Shown here piece after piece: positions 27,219 through 36,659 of a DNA stretch of 64,000 nt. Every line of letters begins with the position of its first letter. Within the stretch, counting starts at the first letter, position 1. The notes under the pieces are model-generated. The model was given only the letters and a program-made list of their open reading frames with translations. It had not been told where the DNA came from and did not search any database. Both the position numbers and the translations under genes were made by a program. Origin of the DNA: Candidatus Sumerlaeota bacterium (GTDB taxonomy: Bacteria > Sumerlaeota > Sumerlaeia > Sumerlaeales > Sumerlaeaceae); contig JAAZBM010000001.1 in NCBI GenBank assembly GCA_012513815.1, positions 29,140 through 93,139 of the forward strand, read 5' to 3'.

Positions 27219-28691
27219 ATGTCAACCGAAAACGAACTTCGTCTCCCCTCCGCGACACCCAAAGGCAAAGGTCCATTCGTCTTTGCGTTCATCATGATTA
27301 TACTCGCCATTCCCTTGCTTGTGGCGGGCTACATCGTTTTCGTGGTGGACATGATTCACTATGGCATCACGCCGCTCCTCATCCTGATGGTCGTTCTCTA
27401 CTTTTACTACTATCGCAAATACGCCACCGTGATTGACACCCCGACCTCGAAGGTGCGCGGCGTTTTCATTGGACGCGTCGAGTTGCAGGGTACCACACGG
27501 TGCGACGAACCGACGACGGGATATCTCAGTCACGAAAGTTGTGTCTGGACACGATACATTGTCGAAGAGCATTATTGGCGTGTCGTCTCGAACGGCAAGA
27601 AAACCCGCGTCCAAACAGGATGGGAACAGATTGATGAACATTGTCGGTATGTCTGGTTTGGTCTTGAGGATGACACCGGAACCATACAGGTTGACCCCGA
27701 TCAAGCCAATGTCACCGGAGAGATTCTTTTCAAGAAAACAGTGACTTGTGAGGATGAACTCTACTGGGGGATGTGTAAGAAAAGCGAGATTAGCGGCAGC
27801 ACAGGCAAACGGCGCTTCACGGAGACAACCATTCGCGTCGATGCTCCGGCTTATCTCTTTGGGTACGCGACAATCGCTGACGACAGCACTACCCCGTACA
27901 TCGCGTGGAACAAGACACTGCCGATGTATGAGATTCATTACGGAACGGAAAAAGACGCTATCTCGACTTTCGGTAGCGGCCAGTGGGGCGCAGTTGCGGG
28001 CATCGTTTTCATCTTCTGTTATGCCATCTACAAAATCTACTTCGGCGATGAATCCGATGGCCCTGCGGGAACAATGACGACCCTGAGCGTGGTTGCCGTC
28101 TTTACGCTTTTGCTTTATCTGGCGGCGTGGTTCTGGATCAACTACAATAGACTTATCAGTATGCGGCAGCGTGTGCACGAGGGCTTCGCTCATCTCGAAG
28201 TGCAGTATCAGCGCCGCGCCGACTTGATTCCCAATCTTGTCGAAGCTGTCAAAGGATACCGCGATTATGAGGCCGTGACGCAACAGAGCATTGCCGCGCT
28301 CCGCTCGCTCGCGATGCAGCGGCACGCGCAGACAACTGTGGACAAAAACGAAAGCGAACGGCAAATTCTTCTCTTGTGTGAGGCATACCCCGACCTCAAG
28401 GCTAACCGGAATTTCCTGAATCTGCAACAGCAGCTTGCGGACACGGAAACCCGCATCGCGCTTGCGTCGGAATACTATAACGATTTCGCGACAAACAGCA
28501 ATGCCCGCTTGTTGCAGTTCCCCATATGCTTAGTGGCAAAGATGACACTGCTCACCAAATTTCCGCTCATCACGTTGGCTCACAATGCGCAAGAGCGCGC
28601 CGTTCCGTCCGTTGCGATAGTAGCGGAATCAGGCGATGCCGTCACGCCGCCGTCCTCGCCGAATGATGACGACAGTAGCAACAACGCATAA
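27219..28691 (+). CDS. Fusion of a GIDE-like domain with a LemA domain
   Basis: 490 residues. Two N-terminal helices are followed by a GIDE-type region (about 70-250: 'VRGVFIGRVELQGTTR', 'CVWTRYIVEEHY', 'DDTGTIQVDPDQA', 'APAYLFGYATI'), known from the E3 ligase MUL1/GIDE and from bacterial membrane proteins. Two more helices (about 255-310) lead into a complete LemA domain: 'YNRLISMRQRVHEGFAHLEVQYQRRADLIPNLVEAVKGY', 'YPDLKANRNFLNLQQQLADTE' and 'YYNDFATNSNARLLQFP'. In many genomes LemA and GIDE-like proteins are separate neighbours; here they are one polypeptide. The C-terminal tail is polar and Asp/Ser-rich. A role in envelope stress is often suggested for such pairs but is not established. 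Confidence 0.85.
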   Translation: MSTENELRLPSATPKGKGPFVFAFIMIILAIPLLVAGYIVFVVDMIHYGITPLLILMVVLYFYYYRKYATVIDTPTSKVRGVFIGRVELQGTTRCDEPTTGYLSHESCVWTRYIVEEHYWRVVSNGKKTRVQTGWEQIDEHCRYVWFGLEDDTGTIQVDPDQANVTGEILFKKTVTCEDELYWGMCKKSEISGSTGKRRFTETTIRVDAPAYLFGYATIADDSTTPYIAWNKTLPMYEIHYGTEKDAISTFGSGQWGAVAGIVFIFCYAIYKIYFGDESDGPAGTMTTLSVVAVFTLLLYLAAWFWINYNRLISMRQRVHEGFAHLEVQYQRRADLIPNLVEAVKGYRDYEAVTQQSIAALRSLAMQRHAQTTVDKNESERQILLLCEAYPDLKANRNFLNLQQQLADTETRIALASEYYNDFATNSNARLLQFPICLVAKMTLLTKFPLITLAHNAQERAVPSVAIVAESGDAVTPPSSPNDDDSSNNA

Positions 28692-28724
28692 AAAGTGGGA
28701 GTGTGTAAGCGCCGGTCGGGCGAC

Positions 28725-30071
28725 TTACTTTGCGCGCGCGGCCTTGTTGGCCTCAACTTCGTTCAACTTTTGAGTCGCCTTATCCACGGCGATTTTCAGG
28801 GCGTCAGCCGGAGCGGTACCCTTCGAAATGGTCGTGTCCACCATGTCGGTGATGTTGGTGCGAATGCCTTCCCACACAGCGATACTCGGCTCGATTTTAC
28901 CATGGTTCGCGAACACCTGTTCCGCGGCAATCTTATAAGACGGATTCTTGTCCATGTATGCTTTGACATTCGGGTCTTCCATCATCGAATAGCGGATAGG
29001 CATATAACCGGTGTTTGTGGCCCAGTAGACGGAACTTTCGCGGCTCGTGAGGAACTTGACCAACTTCCATGACGCTTCGATTTCCTCGGGCGATTTGTTA
29101 TTGAAAATTCCGAGATTCGTTCCCTGCATCAGTTGTTTGCCTTCCGTTCCGGCCTTGCCGGGGACGGGCGCGACGGCCCAGCGGAAGCGCGTCCCGATTT
29201 GCTTGTCGAGGAACGGCAATCCGGCGCTCGAATAGATGTAGCATGCAATCTGTTTGTTCGCGAGCGGTGTGGTCATGTAGGACGAATCCGCGTAGATGTA
29301 CTTGTCCGGATGTTGCAAATCATAGAGAGTCTGCAAAATATCTTTGGCGAGTGGCGAGTCAAACGCAATCGTTTTGCTGTCGGAGGTCAAGAAGTCGCCG
29401 CCGCTCGCGAAATAGAATGTCGTGAAGACTTCGCCGCCGAGCATCGCGCCGAAACCATAGGTCTTGGTGCGGCTACCCTCGCGCACGGTACACTTCTTGA
29501 CACAGTCGACAAACTCCTCGAGAGTCTTCGGCGCTTCCTTATATCCTGCGGCGTCGAACATATCCGCATTGTAGAACATCAGATACATGCTCTTGTTGAA
29601 GGGCATCGTGTACCATTTGCCATCAAAGGTGTTCGAGTCCCGATAAACCTGAACAAAATCGTTTTGTTCCTCGGCGGAGAGTCCGTCTTCCTTATCGAAA
29701 AAAGACGAGACCGGCGCGAGATAACCCTTCTCGACATAGTCAGACGTCCAGTTTTCGTAGACAGTCGACACGGCGGGATTGTTCGCGGGCGTCGCGGCAA
29801 GGGAACTGCTAAGCTTCTGAGACAATTGCATGGGATTCCCTTGGAAAATCGGCGTGACCATGATGTTGGGGTTCGCCTGCTCGAAGCGCTTGCACAGCTC
29901 TGTAATGGCCGCATCCTGCGCCGCCGTAAAGTAATGCCACAATTGAAGATGAATCTTGCCGTCAGTGGGCTTTTCTGCCTCGGGCGACTTGTTGCCGTTA
30001 CCGCATCCCACAAATAATAAAGCAGCCACAACGCTTGCGGCAAACACGAAACCAAAACGTTTGCGAATCAT
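28725..30071 (-). CDS. Sugar ABC transporter substrate-binding lipoprotein (family 1)
   Basis: 448 residues. The N-terminus has a lipobox 'LLFVGC' with Cys at about residue 23, giving a lipid-anchored periplasmic protein. The mature part matches UgpB/MalE-like family 1 binding proteins: 'QLWHYFTAAQDAAITELCKRFEQANPNI', 'PFNKSMYLMFYNADMFDAAGY', 'TPLANKQIACYIYSS', and the late 'IEASWKLVKFLTSRESSVYWA'. It would bind an oligosaccharide or glycerol-phosphate-type ligand and deliver it to a permease encoded elsewhere, because no sugar permease is in the window. Its upstream region holds a LacI-type operator shared with the divergent pseudopilin gene, suggesting regulation by sugar. Confidence 0.93.
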   Translation of the reverse strand: MIRKRFGFVFAASVVAALLFVGCGNGNKSPEAEKPTDGKIHLQLWHYFTAAQDAAITELCKRFEQANPNIMVTPIFQGNPMQLSQKLSSSLAATPANNPAVSTVYENWTSDYVEKGYLAPVSSFFDKEDGLSAEEQNDFVQVYRDSNTFDGKWYTMPFNKSMYLMFYNADMFDAAGYKEAPKTLEEFVDCVKKCTVREGSRTKTYGFGAMLGGEVFTTFYFASGGDFLTSDSKTIAFDSPLAKDILQTLYDLQHPDKYIYADSSYMTTPLANKQIACYIYSSAGLPFLDKQIGTRFRWAVAPVPGKAGTEGKQLMQGTNLGIFNNKSPEEIEASWKLVKFLTSRESSVYWATNTGYMPIRYSMMEDPNVKAYMDKNPSYKIAAEQVFANHGKIEPSIAVWEGIRTNITDMVDTTISKGTAPADALKIAVDKATQKLNEVEANKAARAK

Positions 30072-30185
30072 GATTTTTCCTTAGTCACGATTTTGTAAAT
30101 ATTACAGAATACTTACCTTGCGCAATTCATAACATTAGGATGTCCGTGCATTGGACACGAAATTGCCATTGTAAACAATGCTAAG

Positions 30186-30197
30186 GAAAACGTTTTC
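30186..30197. promoter_or_regulatory. LacI-family operator, site 1
   Basis: GAAAACGTTTTC is a perfect 12-base palindrome with a central CG, the form bound by LacI/GalR-family regulators. It lies about 115 bases upstream of the sugar-binding protein start and is part of a longer block (TAAGGAAAACGTTTT) repeated at site 2. Confidence 0.72.
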
Positions 30198-30258
30198 ATT
30201 TTGAATGGGCAAATAGAGCGCATATTTTGCTAAAAATCATCATTTTGCAAATTAGTTC

Positions 30259-30287
30259 TTGACAAATACAGCGAAAAGTGTTATACC
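30259..30287 (+). promoter_or_regulatory. Promoter of pseudopilin 3
   Basis: TTGACA (30259-30264), 17-base spacer, TATACC (30282-30287). The expected transcription start falls just before LacI-type operator site 2. Confidence 0.75.
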
Positions 30288-30302
30288 TAAAGCAATGTTA
30301 AG

Positions 30303-30314
30303 GAAAACGTTTTA
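30303..30314. promoter_or_regulatory. LacI-family operator, site 2
   Basis: AAAACGTTTT sits in the same TAAGGAAAACGTTTT block as site 1. Centre-to-centre distance to site 1 is 117 bases, close to 11 helical turns. Its place just past the -10 element suits repression of initiation. Confidence 0.7.
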
Positions 30315-30349
30315 ACAGTTTTCATCATTATAACAAAAGAAGCCGAAAG

Positions 30350-30934
30350 ATGAAACAAGCATTTACTCTGATTGAGTTGCTCATCGTCGTGGCAATCATT
30401 GCCATCCTTGCGGCAATTGCTGTGCCGAATTTCCTTGAGGCACAAACACGCGCGAAGAACTCCGCAGCACGCGCGGATATGCGTTCGCTTGCGACCGCTA
30501 TCGAATCGTATTTTGTTGACCACAACAAATACGCATGGTGCATTGGAGGAGGACATAATCCTCAGACGGGCGTGCCGACTGTCTACTATGGCGTCCCATC
30601 GCCCGAGCTGACAACGCCCATCGCCTATTGTTCCTCTATCCCGATGGACAGATGGGGCGGCGACACGACAAACTTTGTCGGACCCAACTTCATGCATGTG
30701 ACCAAAACATACCAGACTTCCTTTGGATACGGATGGTTTGGCGAAGAGAAATTCTTTAATGGAAAAATGGAAGGACGTCCCACTTTTGAATGGTGCCTTC
30801 AGTCCATGGGTCCCGACCGCTCACTCTGGAAAACCCATTTTCAAGGTCACTGGGAATATGAAGATATTCTCAGCCAGTACGACGCGACCAATGGTACCAT
30901 TAGCCTTGGCAACATCTGGCGCGTTGGCCCCTAA
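30350..30934 (+). CDS. Pseudopilin-like protein 3 behind LacI-type operators
   Basis: 194 residues with the prepilin signal MKQAFTLIELLIVVAIIAIL. The helix continues 'AAIAVPNFLEAQTRAKNSAARADMRSLATAIESY', close to pseudopilins 1 and 2, and the C-terminus has 'SMGPDRSLW' and 'YDATNGTISLGNIWR'. The head domain differs from the others and contains two or three Cys and many aromatic residues. The gene is driven by a promoter flanked by LacI-type operators and is followed 88 bases later by a secreted DUF4434/discoidin protein, with no obvious terminator between them. This ties a pseudopilin to carbohydrate-responsive expression. Confidence 0.9.
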   Translation: MKQAFTLIELLIVVAIIAILAAIAVPNFLEAQTRAKNSAARADMRSLATAIESYFVDHNKYAWCIGGGHNPQTGVPTVYYGVPSPELTTPIAYCSSIPMDRWGGDTTNFVGPNFMHVTKTYQTSFGYGWFGEEKFFNGKMEGRPTFEWCLQSMGPDRSLWKTHFQGHWEYEDILSQYDATNGTISLGNIWRVGP

Positions 30935-31022
30935 TGCTTTGATTTCGTAACACAAGACTCCCCCTCAATCCCTATTCATCCCCAAAACATATTCACCCCT
31001 GACGAAAGGCTGGTATAACACA

Positions 31023-33494
31023 ATGCGTTTATCAACGATAGCGAGACTGAGCACATTTATAGCATTGCTTTGCGCTCCAACAATCTCGTCGGCACGATTT
31101 GCCGAGAATTATGCCATCACACGTGAGGTCAAAGCCAAACCTTTCTTTGATATTGGCACCCGCTCGGCCTTTGGCCGCAGCATCCCGGAGCGGCTCACGG
31201 ACGGACGGACAACCGGCGACCCGCTGAAGACGGATCTCGCCGTCGGCTGGAAAGTCACGCCGAGCAACAAGGAACCCTATGAGGCGGTCATTGACCTTGG
31301 GTCTGTGCGCAAGGACATCGAGGCCATCGAACTCGATTGCATCACCGATCCCCAGAAAGGATTGCTTGCGCCCGATTCGATTAAAGTCGAAGGAAGCACC
31401 GATGCGCAAAACTATCAGCTCTGGGGAAATCTGACTCCCGAGGCGCGTCCGGCGCCTGCGGTTGTTCGCTGGAGACTCCAACTGCCCAAAGATGGCCAAG
31501 CCGCACGGCTCGTGAAGTTGACGTTGAATTGCAAATCCAACGCGGGCGTGGGCGAGAAGTGTCTCCTGACCGAAGCGCGTGTTTTGCGTGCGGACATCCC
31601 CAATGACCTCGCCGGTTATTTCTATCAAATCAGTTTTCGCCAACACTGGACAAGCGAACGCTTAGCCAAAGAAATGGATTGGCTGCGCGACATCGGAGCG
31701 GACACGCTGATGCTGTGCTCGGGTGTGACCAGCACAACGGCGTTTTACCCGATGAGCGAAGGCGTCCTGCCGGATGTCAAACCCTACAAGGACCAGCCCA
31801 GTGGCAATCCGTTTGAGAAGATTCTCACGGCGGCTGACGAGCGCAAAATGAACAATATGTTCATGCTGTGCAACGAGGACAGCGCGTATTTCCAAGTGAC
31901 GAAACCCGAATTCTTCAAGAATCTGAGCGAGAGAACTTGCAAAGTTTTTGATGATATGTACGCGCAATACAAGAAGCATCCCAGCCTCGCGGGCGTTTAT
32001 GTGGGCATCGAGTTTTGGTATCCCGCCCCAATGTCCCTGATGAAAACGTGGGTGTCGCAATGTCTCGACCCGATGACAAAGCACATCACTGAAGTCGAGC
32101 CAAAATACAAGTGTGTCGCGGCTCCTTTTGCCGGTGTTGAATCACGGCACAACGCGAAGGAATTTGAGGAAAACTGGGATTATATGTTCGCGAATACCCC
32201 GCAGCTGAAGATGTTCCAGTGGCAGGACGGTATCGGCGCGAACGAGGGCGACGAGATGAGCACCGGTGGCCGCACGTTCGCGTATATGCAGGAAATGTGG
32301 ACGATGCTCAAGAGATGCACAGACAAGTATAACCGTGAATTATGGGTCGACGCGGAGTTCTTTGACAAAGTCGGTGGCCCCTATCCGCCACACTTCAGCC
32401 GTGTTCGCGACCAGCTCGCGTCAGCCGCGCCATTCTGCGACGGCGCTGTCGGTTTTGAATGGGCCTATCTATCGCCCGGCGCAAGCGTGAGTGCCGCCGG
32501 TGAATTCTACCAGAACTACATGCGCTGGCATATGGGCAAACCGTGGCTCGAAAACATCGCGTGGAAGTGCCCGTACACTACCAGTGAATCTTGCGAAGAG
32601 AAGACTGAAGCGAAGGGCATTGTCAAAAAGCTCACCGACAATGATCGTGACGGACTGCACGAAGGCCGGAGATATGTCTATTGGGAGAATGTCACCAAAC
32701 CGTTGGAAGTGACCATCGATTTGCAACATCAGAGAACGGGCATCGAAGGTTTCGCGGCGGCTCTCCGCACCGAAAAGGGCAACGGCATGGTCGACGAATC
32801 AATCGAGGTGTCGGTCTCCAAGGATAACAGCCAATGGACAACCGTCGGCGTACTCAAACCCAACTCGACCGACGATAACGAAATGAATGTCCATCAGCTC
32901 TTTGACCTCGAACCGGTGACCGCGAGATATGTCCGGTTTGAACTCACTCCCTCAAAGGAACAACTGGCGCAGGCCGGAAAAGATAAAGCCCGCATCGCGC
33001 TTTGCGAACTCGGCGTTTTCAGCACGGTCAATGATATCGTAAGCCTGAACAAACCATATCTTCTCGTTCCGGCGCCTGCCGACAAATTCCCTGACGAAAC
33101 AGGAAAAATGACGAACGGCGACAACACGACTCTGTGGTATGGCCAGTGCGGATACTATGACCAGAAGACCCCCGTCACCGTTACGATTGATTTGACTGAC
33201 GGGCAGGACGCAAGCATCGAACTCAACAGACTGCAGACAATGGTGCTGCGCAACGAGAAGCATGGAACGGTTTTGCCGTCGGCGGTGCGTGTCGAGCTGA
33301 GCAATGATGGCAAAACATGGAGCGCGCCCATTCCGCTTGAGATGGTGGATTATGGCGATCGCCAAAACGTGTCGTTCGAGAAGACGCTCGACACGAAACA
33401 CACCGCGACAAAGGCGAAGTTCACGTTTGAGCCTCCCACGGAAAAAGGATGGATGCTCATCAGCGAAACGCGAGTCATGAACCTGAGCGAGTAA
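31023..33494 (+). CDS. Secreted DUF4434 (TIM-barrel glycosidase-like) protein with discoidin-like domains
   Basis: 823 residues with a signal peptide ending near 'TISSA|RFAENY'. The N-terminal 170 residues look like an F5/8-type (discoidin) domain: 'ERLTDGRTTGDP', 'AVIDLGSVRKDIEAIELD', 'DSIKVEGSTDAQNYQLWG'. The central region (about 195-520) matches DUF4434: 'GYFYQISFRQHWTSERLAKEMDWLRDIGADTLML', 'PSLAGVYVGIEFWYPAPMS', 'RELWVDAEFF'. Its barrel-type pattern with acidic residues at strand ends suggests a glycoside hydrolase. Two more discoidin-like domains follow (about 545-660 and 670-823). The substrate is unknown. It is probably transcribed with pseudopilin 3 and divergent from a sugar-binding protein, and ends in a shared bidirectional terminator. 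Confidence 0.82.
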   Translation: MRLSTIARLSTFIALLCAPTISSARFAENYAITREVKAKPFFDIGTRSAFGRSIPERLTDGRTTGDPLKTDLAVGWKVTPSNKEPYEAVIDLGSVRKDIEAIELDCITDPQKGLLAPDSIKVEGSTDAQNYQLWGNLTPEARPAPAVVRWRLQLPKDGQAARLVKLTLNCKSNAGVGEKCLLTEARVLRADIPNDLAGYFYQISFRQHWTSERLAKEMDWLRDIGADTLMLCSGVTSTTAFYPMSEGVLPDVKPYKDQPSGNPFEKILTAADERKMNNMFMLCNEDSAYFQVTKPEFFKNLSERTCKVFDDMYAQYKKHPSLAGVYVGIEFWYPAPMSLMKTWVSQCLDPMTKHITEVEPKYKCVAAPFAGVESRHNAKEFEENWDYMFANTPQLKMFQWQDGIGANEGDEMSTGGRTFAYMQEMWTMLKRCTDKYNRELWVDAEFFDKVGGPYPPHFSRVRDQLASAAPFCDGAVGFEWAYLSPGASVSAAGEFYQNYMRWHMGKPWLENIAWKCPYTTSESCEEKTEAKGIVKKLTDNDRDGLHEGRRYVYWENVTKPLEVTIDLQHQRTGIEGFAAALRTEKGNGMVDESIEVSVSKDNSQWTTVGVLKPNSTDDNEMNVHQLFDLEPVTARYVRFELTPSKEQLAQAGKDKARIALCELGVFSTVNDIVSLNKPYLLVPAPADKFPDETGKMTNGDNTTLWYGQCGYYDQKTPVTVTIDLTDGQDASIELNRLQTMVLRNEKHGTVLPSAVRVELSNDGKTWSAPIPLEMVDYGDRQNVSFEKTLDTKHTATKAKFTFEPPTEKGWMLISETRVMNLSE

Positions 33495-33525
33495 CCGGCT
33501 TCATCGGACGAACCCAAGAAAATGA

Positions 33526-33566
33526 GAGCCCCCTCACAGCGCCAAACACTGCGAGGGGGCTCTTTT
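33526..33566. terminator. Bidirectional terminator between convergent genes
   Basis: GAGCCCCCTC (33526-33535) pairs perfectly with GAGGGGGCTC (33553-33562). Four T residues follow on the plus strand, and a T-rich stretch follows on the minus strand. Confidence 0.88.
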
Positions 33567-33586
33567 GTATTCGTGCTGTGCCGCCG

Positions 33587-34948
33587 CTATTTGTTGTTCA
33601 CTTTGCGGATTAGGGCGGCCGAGTCGCTGACGAGTTTCGCGATGCTCTGCTGATGGAAACTCACCAGTCCCAGCGTCACCTTGTCGCCCAGAGGTTTGAC
33701 CCACTCTTCGGGCAGCTTCGACGCTCCGAGCAGGACGCCCAGAACGGAGCCGCATGTGGCGCCATTGCAATCTGTGTCGAAGCCGGGCTGAACGGCCATG
33801 CAAATCGTCTGCCCAAAGTCGCCGGCGCCCCATAACAGGGACGACGCGACAATTTCGGCGTTGGCGATGACGTGGCACCAGTGGTGCTTGAAGGTGTCAT
33901 CCCAGCGTTCGCGGAAATCGCTCATGAACGCCTCGTGGGTCATGCCGCTGTCGTACATCTTGACGACCCGCGACAATGCGGCGTGGAGCCTGCTGCGCGT
34001 GGGAACATAGGCCAACCCGCCGATGATGACCGACCGCACATCTTTCTCAATTGCGGCTATGGCCAGCATCGCCGCCACCCACATCTCGCCGTAAATGCCA
34101 TTCTTGTAATGCGAAACACACGCATCCCGCCATGCCCACCGCGCGGCCTGCTCGGGATTGCCCGGCGATGCCCATCCGAAGAAGTCCGCGCGAATCTGCG
34201 CGCCAATCCACTCGCGGTAAGGATTGCGATACAGGGCACTCGTCGGAGGTTCCATGTCCAGCAGGAAATTGCGTTGCGCCACGCGTTCCGCCGTGAACGT
34301 ATGCCACGCCGGAAGTTCGTTCTGCCACGCGAACGCAACATGAACCGGCGTGAAATCACTGCCGCCGTGTTCGAGGACAAGTTTGCCGATGAACGAATAG
34401 TTCACATCGTCGTCCTCCGGCATCCCGTCCACCGTGTCAATCCACCAGAACCGCCGTTCCATCTTATACTTTTCGCGCACATCCGCGTCCACGCTTTCGA
34501 AGGGGAGATAGCGGCGTAGGGGCCAGTTATCGGTCGCCCGCAGCATCCCCTCCAGACGGTCACTCATCCACCCCTCGACAGGTTTACCGAGCAAGCATCC
34601 GGCCATCCGACCAAGCCATGCGCCCCGTGCCAAATCCTCGACTTGCGCGTAATCATAGGCGACGGCGGTCTTGTAGCCCTCGCACTCCGCCAGAATGCCC
34701 TCGACGTCGGACGGTTCGGAGTACTCATAATCCGCACGGAACGGAAGCGAAATCACGGTATCCAAAAGCTCGCCAATACGCTTTTGGTCCGCGCGTCCGG
34801 ACACATCCCCTTGAGCGATAAGTCGCTCAAATTCGGCGACGACGGCTTCGGGCAATTCGCGGCCCTCTTCGCGTGCCTGAGCCAGCTCCACCTTTAGGTC
34901 CTCGGCCTCGAGCCTTATATATTCTTGCGCCCATGAAAGCGTTTGCAT
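33587..34948 (-). CDS. ADP-ribosylglycohydrolase family protein
   Basis: 453 residues. The catalytic part has the family signatures: 'GAWLGRMAGCLLGKPVEGW' near residue 110, acidic 'PEDDDVNYSFI' near 195, and the metal-binding 'GFDTDCNGATCGSVLGVLLG' near 385, which matches the GxDTDxxGA motif coordinating two Mg/Mn ions. Family members remove ADP-ribose from proteins (DraG, ARH) or cleave related ADP-ribose compounds. The N-terminal 100 residues are an extra helical region not needed for the fold. No nitrogenase genes are present, so the DraG substrate is not implied. It starts at ATG 34948, divergent from a glycosyltransferase. Confidence 0.92.
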   Translation of the reverse strand: MQTLSWAQEYIRLEAEDLKVELAQAREEGRELPEAVVAEFERLIAQGDVSGRADQKRIGELLDTVISLPFRADYEYSEPSDVEGILAECEGYKTAVAYDYAQVEDLARGAWLGRMAGCLLGKPVEGWMSDRLEGMLRATDNWPLRRYLPFESVDADVREKYKMERRFWWIDTVDGMPEDDDVNYSFIGKLVLEHGGSDFTPVHVAFAWQNELPAWHTFTAERVAQRNFLLDMEPPTSALYRNPYREWIGAQIRADFFGWASPGNPEQAARWAWRDACVSHYKNGIYGEMWVAAMLAIAAIEKDVRSVIIGGLAYVPTRSRLHAALSRVVKMYDSGMTHEAFMSDFRERWDDTFKHHWCHVIANAEIVASSLLWGAGDFGQTICMAVQPGFDTDCNGATCGSVLGVLLGASKLPEEWVKPLGDKVTLGLVSFHQQSIAKLVSDSAALIRKVNNK

Positions 34949-35116
34949 TCCTTCGTTTTCCTTTTCTCGTTGTTCTTGATATCAATATGGAAATCTCTTG
35001 TTATCATACGCACCAAAGATATGGATTATGCGATAAACCACGAACAACAATCTGAAGTTTTTAATGTGTCTTTGGGATTTAGGTTGTATGTAAAAAAAAC
35101 ACTAAAGGATATCCGA

Positions 35117-36631
35117 GTGAGCAAATTACTAATCATTGGCACGGGACCTTTGTACGATGACCGTGTGTGCTGTTTCAATGGTCAGGGCCTACGCACATGG
35201 CAGTTTGTCATGGCATTGCGTAACGCGGGACACGAGGTTGAATTGATTCTGCTCCCGACAGAAGGGCACGCCCGCCCCAACGTTCTGACGTCAGAAATTG
35301 TTCTCTCTTCGGTGCATGGTAATTTCCCTTACACACTAATCAATTCGACATCCCTGCCCGAGTATTTGCCCTATCTTCAGCGCATTGTTGATTCCTCGCA
35401 TCCCGAGGCGCTCGTTGCCGTCAACCACAACGCGGCTTGGCCCGTCGTACAGCTCGACACCGACCTGCCGATCTGGGCCGATCTGAACGGCTACATCATG
35501 GGCGAGGCGCAGACCAAGTCCATGGTTTTTGACAATGACGTTTATCTCGGTCACTTCTGGTCGCGCGAGCGTCGGATATTGCGTCGCGCGGACAAGTTTT
35601 CGGCGGTGTCGCGGCGTCAAATGTACGCGACAATTGGCGAGCTTGGGGCGCTTGGGCGGCTCAACAGCGCGAACGCGATGCATGGTTTTGTGTCGACGAT
35701 TCCCAACGCGATGGCGCCTGAATTTCTCAATCCTCCACCCCACCGCCGTGGGCAGTTCCGTGGGACAGTCTTTCCGCGTGACGCGTATGTCGTTCTCTGG
35801 AGTGGCGGCTTCAACACATGGACCAATGTTCAGATGTTGGCGGACGCTCTTTCCCATGCCATGATGCGCGAACCGTCTATTCACTTTGTGGCGACGGGTG
35901 GCGCCATTGTGGGGCATGACGAGAAAACGTATCAGTCTTTCCTTGACGAGATGTCTGAGCGTGGGCTGGCCGAACGCTACACGATGCTTGGATGGATCGA
36001 GGGCGAACGGATTTTCGATTTGTACAGAGATTGCAATCTCGGCCTGTGTGTCGATGGCAAGAACTATGAAACGCTGATGGGCGCCCGCAACAGAATCACG
36101 AATATGGTGGCGATGCGGCTACCGGTGCTAACGACTTTCGGCACGGAAATCAGTGAGGAACTGGCAGCGATTGGCGCTGTGCTGACCACGGATATCAACG
36201 ACGCGCAAGAGATGGCGAACGCGATTGTCTACGCCTCGCGGAATATCGGCGAAACTCTGGAGATGGCCGCCAAGGCTGCGCGTTACGCCAACGAGAAATG
36301 GACGCCGGATGCCGCGACGCAATCGATTTTGGACTGGGCGAGACGCCCCTACAGAGCGCCGGATAACATGAAGAAAATGACCATTCTTCAGAAGGTCAAT
36401 CATGCTGCCCTCGCACGCAATCCGATGGCAAAGATTCTCGTGAATCCTGCCGATGCTGTTTTGTCAGGACTCGAGGAAGAAGCCCGCATCTGCGAACGGG
36501 AATGCGTCGAGGACTTGCTCGCGGATAGTAGGGACCTGCATCTCCTACGGAATAAACTGGTGTTCAGAATCTGGAGAAGCATCAAAAAGAAAATTTTCTG
36601 CGGTATGCAAAAGCTCCGCAAATCTGAATAA
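35117..36631 (+). CDS. Glycosyltransferase (GT4-like)
   Basis: 504 residues from GTG 35117, which has AAAGGA seven bases upstream and gives the natural N-terminus (V/M)SKLLIIGTGPLYDDR; longer in-frame starts upstream would add an implausible extension. The two-domain GT-B pattern is visible: an N-terminal Rossmann start with 'FNGQGLRTWQFVMALRNAGHEV', and a C-terminal half with 'VVLWSGGFNTWTNVQMLADAL', 'TMLGWIEGERIFDLYRDCNLGLCVDGKNYETLMGARNRITNMVAMRLPVLTTFGTEISEEL', where Glu and Gly residues of the donor site are present. It ends in a basic amphipathic helix that may bind the membrane. The acceptor is unknown. truB follows 28 bases later. Confidence 0.85.
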   Translation: MSKLLIIGTGPLYDDRVCCFNGQGLRTWQFVMALRNAGHEVELILLPTEGHARPNVLTSEIVLSSVHGNFPYTLINSTSLPEYLPYLQRIVDSSHPEALVAVNHNAAWPVVQLDTDLPIWADLNGYIMGEAQTKSMVFDNDVYLGHFWSRERRILRRADKFSAVSRRQMYATIGELGALGRLNSANAMHGFVSTIPNAMAPEFLNPPPHRRGQFRGTVFPRDAYVVLWSGGFNTWTNVQMLADALSHAMMREPSIHFVATGGAIVGHDEKTYQSFLDEMSERGLAERYTMLGWIEGERIFDLYRDCNLGLCVDGKNYETLMGARNRITNMVAMRLPVLTTFGTEISEELAAIGAVLTTDINDAQEMANAIVYASRNIGETLEMAAKAARYANEKWTPDAATQSILDWARRPYRAPDNMKKMTILQKVNHAALARNPMAKILVNPADAVLSGLEEEARICERECVEDLLADSRDLHLLRNKLVFRIWRSIKKKIFCGMQKLRKSE

Positions 36632-36659
36632 CTCGCCTATCTGAAGTCACAAGAGAATC

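Noticed and set aside
27222..28427. Long minus-strand open frame opposite the GIDE-LemA gene
   Set aside because: Same reason: no domain, no ribosome site, antisense to a well-supported gene.
33587..34948. DraG-type nitrogenase regulation
   Set aside because: The family motif is present but no nitrogen-fixation gene is seen in the window, so a specific substrate is not claimed.
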